Below, one piece after another: positions 1-8,471 of a stretch of DNA of 64,000 nucleotides (position 1 is the first letter of the stretch; each line of letters opens with the position of its first letter). The stretch is taken from assembly GCA_902594705.1 (NCBI GenBank), contig CACJNI010000001.1, positions 248,001-312,000 on the forward strand. The letters are read 5' to 3'. Origin of the DNA: an uncultured Pelagibacteraceae bacterium. Lineage in GTDB: Bacteria; Pseudomonadota; Alphaproteobacteria; Pelagibacterales; Pelagibacteraceae. The position numbers were made by a program, and so were the translations under genes. The notes beneath the pieces are model-generated. The model worked only from the letters and a program-made list of their open reading frames with translations. It did not search any database and was not told the DNA's origin.

Positions 1-1022
1 TAATGGCAATCACTTTAATGCCTTTAATGAATATAGGGGGTATGCAACTTTTCAATATTTCATCTAATGATACTTCTGAAAAAATTTTTCCTAAAACTAA
101 AGAAGTTTCTTTGAGATTATTGTCTATATATTCCTTATTAACTTTAACTTGTGCTTTTTTTTATTTTATTTTTGGGATGAGTTTTTTTGATAGCATCGTG
201 CATGCTATGACAACAATAGCGACTGGAGGTTTTGCAAATTATAATGAATCTATAGGTTATTTTAACAGCTCGTTAATAGAAATTAATGCAATAATATTTA
301 TTATTCTTGGAAGTATACCTTTTATTAGTTACATCAAATACTTGGCTGGAGATAAGAAAATATTTTTCAAAGACACACAAATAAAAACTTTTATAATTTT
401 GGTTATTATTTCAATTCTTTTAATGTTTTTTTATTTATCTATTACAAATAAAAGCTTAACTGAGATAAGTTTTTTGTCTGTTAGCTTTAATATAATTTCT
501 ATTTTAACTGGAACAGGGTATGCTACAGAAAATTTTAGTAATTGGGGTCAATTTCCACTAGTATACTTCATAATTTTAATGTTCATTGGAGGCTGTGCAG
601 GCTCTACAACTTGCGGAATAAAGATTTTTAGAGTTCAAATTTTGTATCAATTCATATCAAACCAGCTGAAAAAAATAATTTACCCTCGAGGAATTTTCAA
701 AATTAAATATCAAAATAATAATGTGGATGAAAAATTTATGGACTCAATTATTTCTTTTATATTTCTTTATATATTAATATTTTTTGTTGTGACTGCGCTT
801 TTATCTTTTGATGGATTAAATTTTATTACTGCAATTTCAGCAGCTGCCACGTCAATTTCAAATGTTGGTCCAGGTTTAGGTGATATTATTGGTCCAAACG
901 GAAGTTTTTCAAGCCTGTCTGATTTTTCTAAATGGGTTCTTAGTGCTGCAATGATACTTGGAAGGTTGGAATTATTTGCAATTCTAGTATTATTTATTCC
1001 ATCTTTTTGGAGAAAATATTAA
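1..1022 (+). CDS. trkH: Trk-type potassium uptake protein TrkH, C-terminal part (5' end outside window)
   Basis: Membrane subunit of the Trk K+ uptake system; it conducts K+ through the inner membrane with TrkA as regulatory partner. The visible 339 residues hold several hydrophobic segments and the selectivity-filter-type glycine motifs of the family: TIATGGFANYN near residue 75, a TGTGYAT loop near 170, GGCAGSTTCGIK near 197, and SISNVGPGLG near 285. Family members are about 480 residues, so roughly the first 140 lie upstream. The first ATG in the window (position 3) is internal, not a start. The stop codon overlaps the next gene in a TAATG arrangement, which suggests translational coupling. 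The family call is confident; the full extent cannot be seen. Confidence 0.9.
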   Translation, partial: MAITLMPLMNIGGMQLFNISSNDTSEKIFPKTKEVSLRLLSIYSLLTLTCAFFYFIFGMSFFDSIVHAMTTIATGGFANYNESIGYFNSSLIEINAIIFIILGSIPFISYIKYLAGDKKIFFKDTQIKTFIILVIISILLMFFYLSITNKSLTEISFLSVSFNIISILTGTGYATENFSNWGQFPLVYFIILMFIGGCAGSTTCGIKIFRVQILYQFISNQLKKIIYPRGIFKIKYQNNNVDEKFMDSIISFIFLYILIFFVVTALLSFDGLNFITAISAAATSISNVGPGLGDIIGPNGSFSSLSDFSKWVLSAAMILGRLELFAILVLFIPSFWRKY

Positions 1023-2395
1023 TGTTTGAAAAAAAACAAACCTGGTCAGAATCTATTTTAGTTTATAAGGATATTCGAATGCTAAGAATATTACTTCTTG
1101 GTGCAATTAGCGGATTTCCTTGGGTTTTAATTGCCAGCAGTTTAAGCCTTTGGCTAAAAGAAGAAGGTTTAAGTAGATCAACTATTGGATGGGCAGGTTT
1201 AATATTTGGGGTGTACGCCTTTAATTATTTGTGGGCACCAATAATTGATAGAATACAAATTCCATTTTTAACAAAAAGATTAGGGCATCGACGAGGCTGG
1301 GTTGTCCTTATGCAAATTATAATTTTATTTAGTTTAATTGTTTGGAGTTTTATTAACCCTACAGAAAATTTGGCGTTACTAATTAGTGTTGGATTAGTTA
1401 TAGCAATTGCTTCGGCTACACAAGATATTACAGTTGATGCGTTGAGAATCGAACAAATTAATGCTGATGAAGGAAAATCTATGGCAGCAGGTGCTGCTAT
1501 GGCTGTAGTTGGATGGTGGACCGGATATAAGTTAGGTGGTGTTATAGCATTGTTTACTGCCGAATTTTTTCAAAACATTGGAATTGAAGATTACTGGCAA
1601 ACTACTTTTTTAGTTCTTGGCGTTGTAGTAATCCTGATGAATATAGGTTTAATGTTTATACACGAGCCTATAACAACAGATAGGCAAAACAAACAAAAAG
1701 AAACAGACGAAATAATACAATCAAAACTTGGATCAAATAATGTAATAACAAAATTTATTGCTTATATTACTGGTACAATAGGAGGTCCAATAATTAGTTT
1801 CTTCAAAAAAAATGGTTTCTCAATTGCAGTTGGAATCCTTGGCTTTGTCTTTCTTTTTAAAATTGGAGAAGCCTTTCTTGGAAGAATGTCCATAGTTTTT
1901 TATAAAGAGGTAGGATTTTCAAAAGGTGAAATAGCGATATACTCTAAAACTCTTGGCTGGATAACGACAGTTGTATTTACATTATTAGGTGGAATATTTG
2001 CTATGAGAGCTGGCACAATAAAAACAATGTTTGTTGCTGGTGGATTTATGGCAGCAACAAATTTATTATTTGCTGCTCTCGCGTGGTCAGGAAAATCTGA
2101 ATGGTTGTTTGCTTTAGCGGTTATCGCTGATGATATATCTGCAGCATTTGCAACTGTTGCTTTCGTAGCCTTTATCTCTCTTTTAGTGGATAGGACTTAT
2201 ACCGCTACACAGTATGCACTTCTAGCTTCAATTGGAACTGCAGGAAGAACGACACTTGCTTCTTCATCGGGTGCTTTAGTTGATTGGCTAAATGGAGACT
2301 GGGGAACTTTTTTTATAATTACTACTTTAATGGTCATCCCATCCTTAATTTGTTTATGGTTTATAAGGAATAAAATTAAAATTGGTGCAAAATAG
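1022..2395 (+). CDS. ampG: AmpG-like MFS permease (muropeptide transporter family)
   Basis: Predicted 12-TM major facilitator of the AmpG/PAT family. AmpG proteins import anhydro-muropeptides (GlcNAc-anhMurNAc-peptides) for peptidoglycan recycling. The N-terminal region (residues ~20-60) has the family pattern of a substrate-free MFS core: GFPWVLIASSLSLWLKEEG, then GVYAFNYLWAPIIDR, and a basic GHRRGW loop between TM2 and TM3. I start at 1022 (MFEKK), which overlaps the trkH stop by one base; an in-frame ATG 15 nt upstream would sit deeper in trkH. The next gene, an NlpC/P60 peptidase that would act on peptidoglycan peptides, overlaps the 3' end by 14 nt and supports a role in wall recycling. 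The substrate is inferred from the family; acyl-CoA or other anion transport is an alternative. Confidence 0.8.
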   Translation: MFEKKQTWSESILVYKDIRMLRILLLGAISGFPWVLIASSLSLWLKEEGLSRSTIGWAGLIFGVYAFNYLWAPIIDRIQIPFLTKRLGHRRGWVVLMQIIILFSLIVWSFINPTENLALLISVGLVIAIASATQDITVDALRIEQINADEGKSMAAGAAMAVVGWWTGYKLGGVIALFTAEFFQNIGIEDYWQTTFLVLGVVVILMNIGLMFIHEPITTDRQNKQKETDEIIQSKLGSNNVITKFIAYITGTIGGPIISFFKKNGFSIAVGILGFVFLFKIGEAFLGRMSIVFYKEVGFSKGEIAIYSKTLGWITTVVFTLLGGIFAMRAGTIKTMFVAGGFMAATNLLFAALAWSGKSEWLFALAVIADDISAAFATVAFVAFISLLVDRTYTATQYALLASIGTAGRTTLASSSGALVDWLNGDWGTFFIITTLMVIPSLICLWFIRNKIKIGAK

Positions 2396-3128
2396 TTTTT
2401 TTTTAAAAGAGCCTTTTATCGATATATTAGAGGAACCAAAGAAGAACTCTAATGTTAGCTCTCAACTTATCTACGGTGAGAGTTTTAAAATAATTAGTAA
2501 AAAAAATAATTATTTTAAAATAAAGACTTCATATGACAAATATTCAGGCTTTATAAAAAAAATTGATAGCTACGAAAAATTCAATCCAACTCACAAAGTT
2601 AGAATTTTAAAAGCTAGAATTTATTTAGGTAATAAAAAAAAGAAATCGAAAAAGTTTTTACCATTTACGAGCAAAATACAAATTTTAAAAAAGGATCAAA
2701 ATTTCATTATGTATAAAAAAGATAAATGGCTAAGATCAAAAGACATATTTCCAATCCAAAAAAAAAATTCTGATTTTGTAAAGATATTTAAAAGTTTTCT
2801 AAATTGTAAATATAAATGGGGTGGAAAAACATTCGAAGGAATTGACTGTTCAGCTCTATTGCAAATATTTTATAAATTTAATAATAATTTTTTTCCAAGA
2901 GACACGATTGATCAAGTTAAATTAAAAAAAGGTGCGGGATACAAAAAAAAATTTAAAAAAGGTGATATTATTTTTTGGAAAGGACATGTTGCTATATGCA
3001 TCAATACAAATGATCTTATCCACGCTTATGGTCCAAAAAAAAGAGTGATCATAATGCCAATTAAAAAAACGATAAAACAAATTAAAGAAACTGCGAAATT
3101 AGATGTAAAAAAAGTAACAAGGATCTGA
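2382..3128 (+). CDS. NlpC/P60 family cell-wall peptidase with N-terminal SH3-like region
   Basis: Cysteine peptidase of the NlpC/P60 family, whose members cleave the gamma-D-Glu to diamino acid bond in peptidoglycan peptides. Residues ~10-120 look like paired bacterial SH3 domains; the C-terminal half is the catalytic domain. The nucleophile is the Cys in GIDCSALLQ (about residue 158), the base is the His in KGHVAICI (about 205), and the polar third residue is the His in LIHAYG. KYKWGGKTFEG just before the nucleophile is the usual NlpC signature. No signal peptide is visible, so it may act in the cytoplasm on recycled muropeptides, which fits its 14-nt overlap with the ampG-like permease gene. 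It ends one base before the convergent tyrA. Confidence 0.85.
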   Translation: MVQNSFFLKEPFIDILEEPKKNSNVSSQLIYGESFKIISKKNNYFKIKTSYDKYSGFIKKIDSYEKFNPTHKVRILKARIYLGNKKKKSKKFLPFTSKIQILKKDQNFIMYKKDKWLRSKDIFPIQKKNSDFVKIFKSFLNCKYKWGGKTFEGIDCSALLQIFYKFNNNFFPRDTIDQVKLKKGAGYKKKFKKGDIIFWKGHVAICINTNDLIHAYGPKKRVIIMPIKKTIKQIKETAKLDVKKVTRI

Positions 3129-3129
3129 A

Positions 3130-4023
3130 TTACTCTCGACCAAAATCAGGTTTAGAAATATCTTGTTTTTGAGAAATTATTTGTTTTCTTACTACTTTCG
3201 AATCGATTAATTTTTTTATTATCTTTGAATTTTCTTTCTTACTTATATTCTTCTTAAAATCTTTTAAATTTCTCATAAAAAGATTTATTGCTTCAATCAT
3301 ATTAGTTTTATTCTCGAAAAATATGTCTCTCCACATTATTTCGTTGGAAGCAGCAATTCTTGAGAAATCTCTTAATCCACCTGCACTAAATTTAATCAAA
3401 TTTTTATTCTTTTTTTTCTGAAAATCCTGAGCAGTTTTTATTAAGTTGTAAGCAATCAAGTGAGGTAGATGACTAGTGACTGAAAAAATTTTATCATGAT
3501 CATCGGGGTTCATAATAATTATTTTAGATCCTAAAGATTTCCAAAATCTCTCTACTTTTTTTTGTTTTAGAACATTTTTATCTTTTATTATTATGCACCA
3601 CTTGTTTTTAAACAAATTAGCATTACCATATTTGGGCCCACTAACTTCGGATCCTGAGATAGGATGACTCATTACCCAATCAAGGTTTTTTGATAATTTT
3701 TTTTTTTTTAAAGAAATTAGATTTTTTTTTGTTGAACCAACGTCAGTTATAATTGAATTATGATTGAGATTTTTATTTAATGACGAAAAAAATTTAGGAT
3801 ATTCACTCATGGGAGTGCTTAAAATCACAAGATCAATTTTATTTAAATTTTTATCTAACCTTTTTAAAAATTTAATTTTTTTGTTAAATTTTTTAATAAT
3901 AGATCTATATTTTTTAGACTTTTCAAATACAAAAAAATTTTTAGAAATTTTTTTTTGTATTGAAGCCTTTAATATTGATGAGCCTATTAATCCGCAACCA
4001 ATAATAAGAATATTATTAAACAT
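3130..4023 (-). CDS. tyrA: Prephenate/arogenate (cyclohexadienyl) dehydrogenase
   Basis: NAD(P)-dependent oxidative decarboxylation of prephenate or arogenate in tyrosine synthesis. The N-terminus has the Rossmann glycine motif IIGCGLIGSS (residues ~6-15). MSHPISGSEVSGPKYGN is the TyrA substrate-site motif, and VTSHLPHLIAYNL carries the conserved histidine pair. GLRDFSRIAAS follows, as in other alphaproteobacterial TyrA/TyrC proteins. I choose the ATG at 4023 (MFNN), which overlaps hisC by 8 nt; an ATG 15 nt further up adds MLFLK and would overlap by 23. Placement directly downstream of hisC matches the common alphaproteobacterial hisC-tyrC pair, in which the aminotransferase may serve both pathways. 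Whether it prefers prephenate or arogenate cannot be told. Confidence 0.9.
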   Translation of the reverse strand: MFNNILIIGCGLIGSSILKASIQKKISKNFFVFEKSKKYRSIIKKFNKKIKFLKRLDKNLNKIDLVILSTPMSEYPKFFSSLNKNLNHNSIITDVGSTKKNLISLKKKKLSKNLDWVMSHPISGSEVSGPKYGNANLFKNKWCIIIKDKNVLKQKKVERFWKSLGSKIIIMNPDDHDKIFSVTSHLPHLIAYNLIKTAQDFQKKKNKNLIKFSAGGLRDFSRIAASNEIMWRDIFFENKTNMIEAINLFMRNLKDFKKNISKKENSKIIKKLIDSKVVRKQIISQKQDISKPDFGRE

Positions 4024-5098
4024 TTTTAAAAATAGCATTCATTCTTTTAAGGAATATTTGGTTTTCTTTCGTGTTGCCAATTGTAAGTCTTAGACAATTT
4101 TTTATGCCATATGAATTCATTTCTCTTAGTATAATTCCATATTTCTGTAATTTTTTTAAAGTTGTATCTGCGGTAAATTTTGCTTTTTTGAAATCTAACA
4201 AAAAGAAATTTCCAGATATTTTGTTTGTACCAATATTATATTTTAACATCTCATTTTTAATTTTTTTACACCATTTAAGATTATGTATTACTGACTTTTT
4301 AACAAATTTATCATCTTTAAGTGATTCAACAGCACAAATTTGAGCAAATTTATTTACGTTAAAAGGTGGTTTAATTTTATATAATTCTTTAATTATAGAT
4401 TTATCACCGTATCCCCAGCCTATCCTTAATGAAGCTAGACCATAGATTTTTGAAAATGTTCTTAAAATAAATACATTTTTAGAGTTTTTAAATAACTCAA
4501 TTCCAGATTTGTAATCTTTATTCTTCATATATTCAAAATATGCATCATCAACAACCAATAAAATATTTTTATTTAATCTTCTCCTTAAGTCTAATAGCTC
4601 GTTTTTTGTTAAATAAGTGCCTGTTGGATTATTTGGATTTGCAATAAAAACAATTTTTGTTTTTTTTGATGTCTTTTTAAGAATTTCTTTAACTGAAACT
4701 TTAAAATTAATTTCTTTAGCTAATTTTACATTTGCACCAACGATTTTGGAGTATATCCTATACATGAGGAAACTGTACTGAGGAACAACAACTTCATCAT
4801 TTTCTCTTAGGAACAATTGACAAAGCATTTGAATTACTTCGTCAGAACCAGAGCCACAAATTATCTTGGATTTATCACAACCATACTTCTTTGATATTTT
4901 TTGTGTTAATTCCGAAAATTTACTGTCTGGATATTTTGATATATCAAATTTAGACTTAACAATTTTTTCGACATTTTTACTGACACCTAAAGCAGATTCA
5001 TTTGCAGATAACTTAATAATATTTTTATTACCAGCCAATAAGGATTTTCCTGGTTTGTAACTCTGTAATTTTATGTTTTTAAATCTTAGCAATGTCAT
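4016..5098 (-). CDS. hisC: Histidinol-phosphate aminotransferase
   Basis: PLP-dependent class II (fold type I) aminotransferase that converts imidazole-acetol phosphate to histidinol phosphate; homologues also transaminate aromatic 2-oxo acids. At 360 residues it is full length. Visible motifs: KLSANESALG at the substrate loop, GSGSDEVIQ at the phosphate site, NPNNPTGT, VVDDAYFEY with the PLP aspartate/tyrosine, and FSKIYGLASLRIGWG with the Schiff-base lysine (SK). It is the first gene of a two-gene unit with tyrA, which it overlaps, suggesting a joint role in tyrosine formation. It faces away from metX across a 181-nt gap; an A/T-rich TTGTTT-16-TATTTA pair (minus strand, about 5110-5140) could be its promoter, but I rate that weakly. 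Confidence 0.92.
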   Translation of the reverse strand: MTLLRFKNIKLQSYKPGKSLLAGNKNIIKLSANESALGVSKNVEKIVKSKFDISKYPDSKFSELTQKISKKYGCDKSKIICGSGSDEVIQMLCQLFLRENDEVVVPQYSFLMYRIYSKIVGANVKLAKEINFKVSVKEILKKTSKKTKIVFIANPNNPTGTYLTKNELLDLRRRLNKNILLVVDDAYFEYMKNKDYKSGIELFKNSKNVFILRTFSKIYGLASLRIGWGYGDKSIIKELYKIKPPFNVNKFAQICAVESLKDDKFVKKSVIHNLKWCKKIKNEMLKYNIGTNKISGNFFLLDFKKAKFTADTTLKKLQKYGIILREMNSYGIKNCLRLTIGNTKENQIFLKRMNAIFKNV

Positions 5099-5160
5099 AG
5101 TAAATATTTCACTATAAATAGTCTTTTAACTAGATAAAACAATAATTAATTGAGCAATAT

Positions 5161-5189
5161 TTGACATATAAATTCCTTTGAAGTAAAAG
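5161..5189 (+). promoter_or_regulatory. Candidate sigma-70 promoter for the riboswitch-metX transcript
   Basis: A perfect -35 TTGACA (5161-5166) is followed by a 17-nt spacer and a -10-like TAAAAG (5184-5189). Transcription would begin around 5195-5197, at the first base of the SAM-II aptamer, which is typical for this very compact riboswitch class. The -10 box is a poor match to TATAAT, so the call rests on the -35, the spacing and the position. Confidence 0.55.
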
Positions 5190-5194
5190 CTGCA

Positions 5195-5250
5195 TGCGCT
5201 GATTTATACTGAATTGCGAGCGCTTTAAAAAAACCGCTAAAATGTTTTTT
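5195..5250 (+). ncRNA. SAM-II riboswitch upstream of metX
   Basis: Compact S-adenosylmethionine-binding aptamer of the SAM-II (metA) class, which forms an H-type pseudoknot and shuts off the downstream methionine gene when SAM is abundant. P1 is GCGCT (5196-5200) pairing with AGCGC (5219-5223). The loop reads GATTTATACTGAATTGCG, very close to the known marine metX aptamer. The 3' strand contains the conserved GCTAAAA (5236-5242), then a G/T-rich stretch that would close the pseudoknot with the loop. The aptamer ends about 30 nt before the metX ATG and no convincing terminator follows, so control is probably at translation initiation. The class and genetic context (homoserine acyltransferase) are established for alphaproteobacteria; the exact pseudoknot pairs here are inferred. 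Confidence 0.85.
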
Positions 5251-5279
5251 TTCTCACAATTCAATCAGTACAAATTATT

Positions 5280-6413
5280 ATGAATAAGAATATTGATACA
5301 AAAAAAATAATTATATCAAATCCCCTTAAATTGGATTGTGGTAAGGAAATTAATAACTTTCCAGTAGCATATGAGACATATGGGGAATTAAACAGTGAAA
5401 AAAGTAATGCAATATTAGTTTTCCATGCTTTGACTGGGGATCAATATGTTTCTGGAAAAAACCCAATAACTAATAAAGATGGTTGGTGGAGTTATGTTGT
5501 TGGAGAAAATAAACCAATTGATACAAATAAATTTTTTGTGATTTGTGCAAACGTTATTGGAGGCTGCATGGGATCTTACGGACCTAGCACAATAAATGAG
5601 TCCACTGGTAAACAAATAGGAACTGATTTTCCAATTATAACTATTAACGACATGGTTAACGCTCAATATGAGCTAATTAAATATTTAGAAATTGAAAAAC
5701 TTTTTGCTGTAGTAGGTGGTTCAATGGGTGGAATGCAAGTACTTCAATTTGTTGCCAATTTTCCAGATAAAGCAAAACTTGCAATACCGATTGCTTGCAC
5801 ATCTAGTCACTCGGCACAAAACATAGCGTTTAATGAATTAGGAAGACAGGCAATTATGGCTGACAGTAAGTGGGAAAATGGATTTTATAGTAATTACAAA
5901 TTAAATCCTGACAAAGGGTTAGCGGTAGCAAGAATGGCAGCACATATTACTTATCTTTCTGAAAAAGGATTGCAGGAAAAATTTGGAAGAAAATTGCAAG
6001 ATAGGGATAGCCTAAGATATGGATTTGAGGCAGATTTTCAAATTGAGAGTTATCTTAGATACCAAGGATCTGTGTTTGTTGATAGATTTGATGCTAATAG
6101 TTATTTATATATAACTCGTGCAATGGATTATTTTGACTTATCCAAACAGTGCAAAGGAAACTTATCTGATGCATTCAAAGAAACTAAAACAAAATTTTTT
6201 GTAATATCATTTACATCAGATTGGTTGTATCCAACATCGGAGAATAGAGAAATAGTTATAGCATTAAATTCTATTGGTGCAGATGTCGGATTTGTAGAAA
6301 TAGAATCTGATAAGGGGCATGACTCATTTTTGCTCGATGTTCCAAGTTTCCTAAAGACACTTGGCGATTATATTAATTCAACCTACAAAGTTATAAATGA
6401 AAGAAGAATTTAA
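5280..6413 (+). CDS. metX: Homoserine O-acetyltransferase
   Basis: Alpha/beta-hydrolase-fold acyltransferase that transfers acetyl from acetyl-CoA to L-homoserine, the committed step towards methionine by sulfhydrylation. The nucleophile elbow is GGSMGGMQ with Ser148. The catalytic Asp lies in FTSDWLYP (about residue 314), and the His in DKGHDSFLLD is residue 347. Length (377) is normal, and the N-terminal LKLDCGKEINNFPVAYETYG is the family's opening. It lies behind a SAM-II riboswitch, so it should be repressed by SAM. It overlaps metW by 17 nt; in alphaproteobacteria MetW is reported to act together with MetX. Some MetX-like proteins use succinyl-CoA; I favour acetyl-CoA from family membership only. 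Confidence 0.93.
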   Translation: MNKNIDTKKIIISNPLKLDCGKEINNFPVAYETYGELNSEKSNAILVFHALTGDQYVSGKNPITNKDGWWSYVVGENKPIDTNKFFVICANVIGGCMGSYGPSTINESTGKQIGTDFPIITINDMVNAQYELIKYLEIEKLFAVVGGSMGGMQVLQFVANFPDKAKLAIPIACTSSHSAQNIAFNELGRQAIMADSKWENGFYSNYKLNPDKGLAVARMAAHITYLSEKGLQEKFGRKLQDRDSLRYGFEADFQIESYLRYQGSVFVDRFDANSYLYITRAMDYFDLSKQCKGNLSDAFKETKTKFFVISFTSDWLYPTSENREIVIALNSIGADVGFVEIESDKGHDSFLLDVPSFLKTLGDYINSTYKVINERRI

Positions 6414-6993
6414 TATTATATCTAATTTGATAGAGGAAAATACTAGAGTTCTAGATGTCGGTTGTGGCAATGGAGACTTGATGAAATTTTTACAAGAAAA
6501 CAAAACTAAAGATATTCGTGGACTAGAAATCTCTAAAGAAAAAGTTCAAAATTGTTTATCAAAAGGATTAACTGTAATTGAGGGGAATGCTGAAAGCGAT
6601 TTAAAACAATTTCCTAAATCGTCTTTTGATTACGTTATTTTAAGCCAAACATTACAAGCTTTTCTTAATCCTGAATTAGTAATTAATGAATTACTAAAAG
6701 TAGGAAAAAAAGTAATTGTTACTATACCTAATTTTGGTTACTGGAGAGTTAGACTACAATTATTGTTTAAAGGCACAATGCCTGTAACAGAAAATTTACC
6801 TCATGAATGGTACAATACACCAAATTTACATATGTGCACAATTAAAGATTTTTATAATTTTTGCAGTAGTAAGAATATTAAAATATTTAAGTCTATCGCT
6901 TTAAAAAAAAGTCGAATTTCAGAAATAAATAAATCAAATTTAAATTATAAAAATCTTGACTCTCATTTAGGTATATTTTTAATAGAAAGTTAA
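6397..6993 (+). CDS. metW: Methionine biosynthesis protein MetW (class I SAM-methyltransferase fold)
   Basis: Small (198 aa) protein with a SAM-dependent methyltransferase fold: motif I RVLDVGCGNGDLMKFL near residue 19, an acidic end-of-beta2 residue in IRGLEIS, and YVILSQTLQAF as motif IV. The stretch PNFGYWRVRLQLLFKGTMPVT is characteristic of MetW rather than general methyltransferases. MetW is co-encoded with MetX in alpha-, beta- and gammaproteobacteria and needed for homoserine acylation there. Its start lies inside metX (17-nt overlap), so the two are probably translationally coupled and share SAM-II control. It abuts gloB with no gap. No methyl acceptor is known. Confidence 0.9.
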   Translation: MKEEFNIISNLIEENTRVLDVGCGNGDLMKFLQENKTKDIRGLEISKEKVQNCLSKGLTVIEGNAESDLKQFPKSSFDYVILSQTLQAFLNPELVINELLKVGKKVIVTIPNFGYWRVRLQLLFKGTMPVTENLPHEWYNTPNLHMCTIKDFYNFCSSKNIKIFKSIALKKSRISEINKSNLNYKNLDSHLGIFLIES

Positions 6994-7713
6994 ATGAAAG
7001 TAGAAATTATTAAGTGTCTGGAAGATAATTTTTCTTACATTTTAATTAATGAAGCTAATAGAAATTGTTGTGTTGTTGATCCTGGTGAAGCAGATCCAAT
7101 TGTAAATTATTTACAGAAAAATAAATTAAATTTAAAATATATATTAAATACACATCATCATCATGATCATGTTGGTGGGAATGAAGAATTAAAAAAAAAA
7201 TTTAATGCAGAAATAATAGGTTATATTGGAGATAAAAATAGAATACCTCAAATTGATATTTGCTTAAGTGATGGTGAAATTTGGAAGAAGGATATTTTTG
7301 AAGCAAAAATATATCATGTCCCTGGCCATACAATAGGTCATATCTGTTTTCATTTTTTTAAAAATAAGTTAATTTTTACAGGAGATACTTTATTCTCAAT
7401 GGGATGTGGAAGAATTTTTGAAGGGAGTTATGAGCAAATGTACAACTCACTACAGGTTTTAAAAAATTTAGATAAAGATACAAAAATTTATTGTGGACAT
7501 GAATATACTTTAAAGAATTCTGAATTTTGTTTAGCACAAGATTCCAAAAACAATGAATTAATAAACAAAATTAAAGAAATTAAAGAAAAAATTAAACAAG
7601 GTAAAACTAGTATGCCATCAACGATTGGTGAGGAACTTAATTGTAACATTTTTCTTAAGTCAAACGATCTGGAAAATTTCAAAAAATTGAGGGATTTAAA
7701 GGATAATTTCTAA
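6994..7713 (+). CDS. gloB: Hydroxyacylglutathione hydrolase (glyoxalase II)
   Basis: Binuclear metallo-beta-lactamase-fold thioesterase that hydrolyses S-D-lactoylglutathione to D-lactate and glutathione in methylglyoxal detoxification. The metal motif THHHHDHVGGN sits at residues ~50-60, the second metal histidine in VPGHTIGHICFH near 109, the bridging aspartate in FTGDTLFSMGCGRIFEG near 130, and the last histidine in YCGHEYT near 168. At 239 residues it is slightly shorter than the usual ~255. It starts directly after the metW stop, so it may be read from the metX transcript. The metX-metW-gloB order also occurs in other alphaproteobacteria. Confidence 0.92.
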   Translation: MKVEIIKCLEDNFSYILINEANRNCCVVDPGEADPIVNYLQKNKLNLKYILNTHHHHDHVGGNEELKKKFNAEIIGYIGDKNRIPQIDICLSDGEIWKKDIFEAKIYHVPGHTIGHICFHFFKNKLIFTGDTLFSMGCGRIFEGSYEQMYNSLQVLKNLDKDTKIYCGHEYTLKNSEFCLAQDSKNNELINKIKEIKEKIKQGKTSMPSTIGEELNCNIFLKSNDLENFKKLRDLKDNF

Positions 7714-7723
7714 GTTATTAACC

Positions 7724-7751
7724 TTGACTATGATGCAACCCAGACTATATT
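7724..7751 (+). promoter_or_regulatory. Candidate sigma-70 promoter for rplU-rpmA-obg
   Basis: TTGACT (7724-7729), a 16-nt spacer, then TATATT (7746-7751) lie in the 64-nt gap between gloB and rplU, 26 nt before the rplU ATG. Both boxes differ from consensus at one position. No L21-type leader structure is evident in the short remaining leader. Confidence 0.6.
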
Positions 7752-7777
7752 GCTGACTATAAAAATTAGGGCTTACT

Positions 7778-8179
7778 ATGTCATTCGCGGTAATTCAAAC
7801 AGGTGGTAAACAGTATAAAGTGAAAGCTGGAGAGATTCTCAAAGTTGAAAAGCTCGAAGATTTAAAAGAAAATTCAAAAATAGAGTTTAATGAAATACTA
7901 GCTTACGGAGATGATAAAAATTTAGAGTTAGGAGAGCCGACAATTAGTGGAGCTAAAGTTGAAGCTGAATTAATAAAAAATGGAAAAAATAGAACAGTTC
8001 TTATTTTTAAAAAAAGGAGAAGGCAAAATTCGAGAAGAAAAAATGGTCATAGACAAAAATTTACAATGGTAAGAATAAGTAAAATCTATTCAAAAGATGG
8101 TAAAGTTATTTCTGAAGCAGAAAAAAGAAAAGAAATACCATCAAAAAAAACAGTTGAAACTAAGGAAGCAGCTAAATAA
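7778..8179 (+). CDS. rplU: 50S ribosomal protein L21
   Basis: Large-subunit protein that binds 23S rRNA. The opening SFAVIQTGGKQYKVKAGEILKVEKL is the L21 signature, and the conserved basic segment KKRRRQNSRRKNGHRQKFTMVRI lies at residues ~87-110. At 133 residues it carries about 30 more than the core domain: a lysine/glutamate-rich tail (EAEKRKEIPSKK onward). It is the first gene of the conserved rplU-rpmA-obg unit behind a good promoter, and is followed by rpmA after 10 nt. Confidence 0.96.
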   Translation: MSFAVIQTGGKQYKVKAGEILKVEKLEDLKENSKIEFNEILAYGDDKNLELGEPTISGAKVEAELIKNGKNRTVLIFKKRRRQNSRRKNGHRQKFTMVRISKIYSKDGKVISEAEKRKEIPSKKTVETKEAAK

Positions 8180-8189
8180 AAAGTAATTT

Positions 8190-8444
8190 ATGGCAACGAA
8201 AAAAGCAGGTGGATCGTCAAGAAACGGAAGAGATAGTGCAGGTCGTAGACTTGGTGTGAAAAAATATGGTGGCGAGATGGTTTTGCCTGGTAACATTATT
8301 GTAAGACAAAGGGGAACTAAAATATTTCCTGGAGAAAATGTTGGTATGGGTAAAGACCATTCGATATTTTCAGTTGTTAAAGGTAAAGTAGAGTTTAAAA
8401 AATCAAAATCTGATAGAACTTACGTTTCTGTAAAGCCCAATTAA
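8190..8444 (+). CDS. rpmA: 50S ribosomal protein L27
   Basis: Large-subunit protein whose N-terminus reaches towards the peptidyl-transferase centre. Full length at 84 residues, with the conserved [18 protein letters not shown] near residue 7, [15 protein letters not shown] and [11 protein letters not shown]. The N-terminus reads [10 protein letters not shown], so it lacks the cleavable extension found in Firmicutes L27. It lies between rplU and obg, as in most bacteria. A 27-nt gap separates it from obg and contains only a weak 5-bp inverted repeat. Confidence 0.97.
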   Translation: MATKKAGGSSRNGRDSAGRRLGVKKYGGEMVLPGNIIVRQRGTKIFPGENVGMGKDHSIFSVVKGKVEFKKSKSDRTYVSVKPN

Positions 8445-8471
8445 TAGATACAACACTCACATAGTTGTTAT

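Noticed and set aside
8452..8469. ACAAC...GTTGT inverted repeat between rpmA and obg
   Set aside because: Only 5 bp with a 9-nt loop and no T run; too weak for a terminator or leader element.
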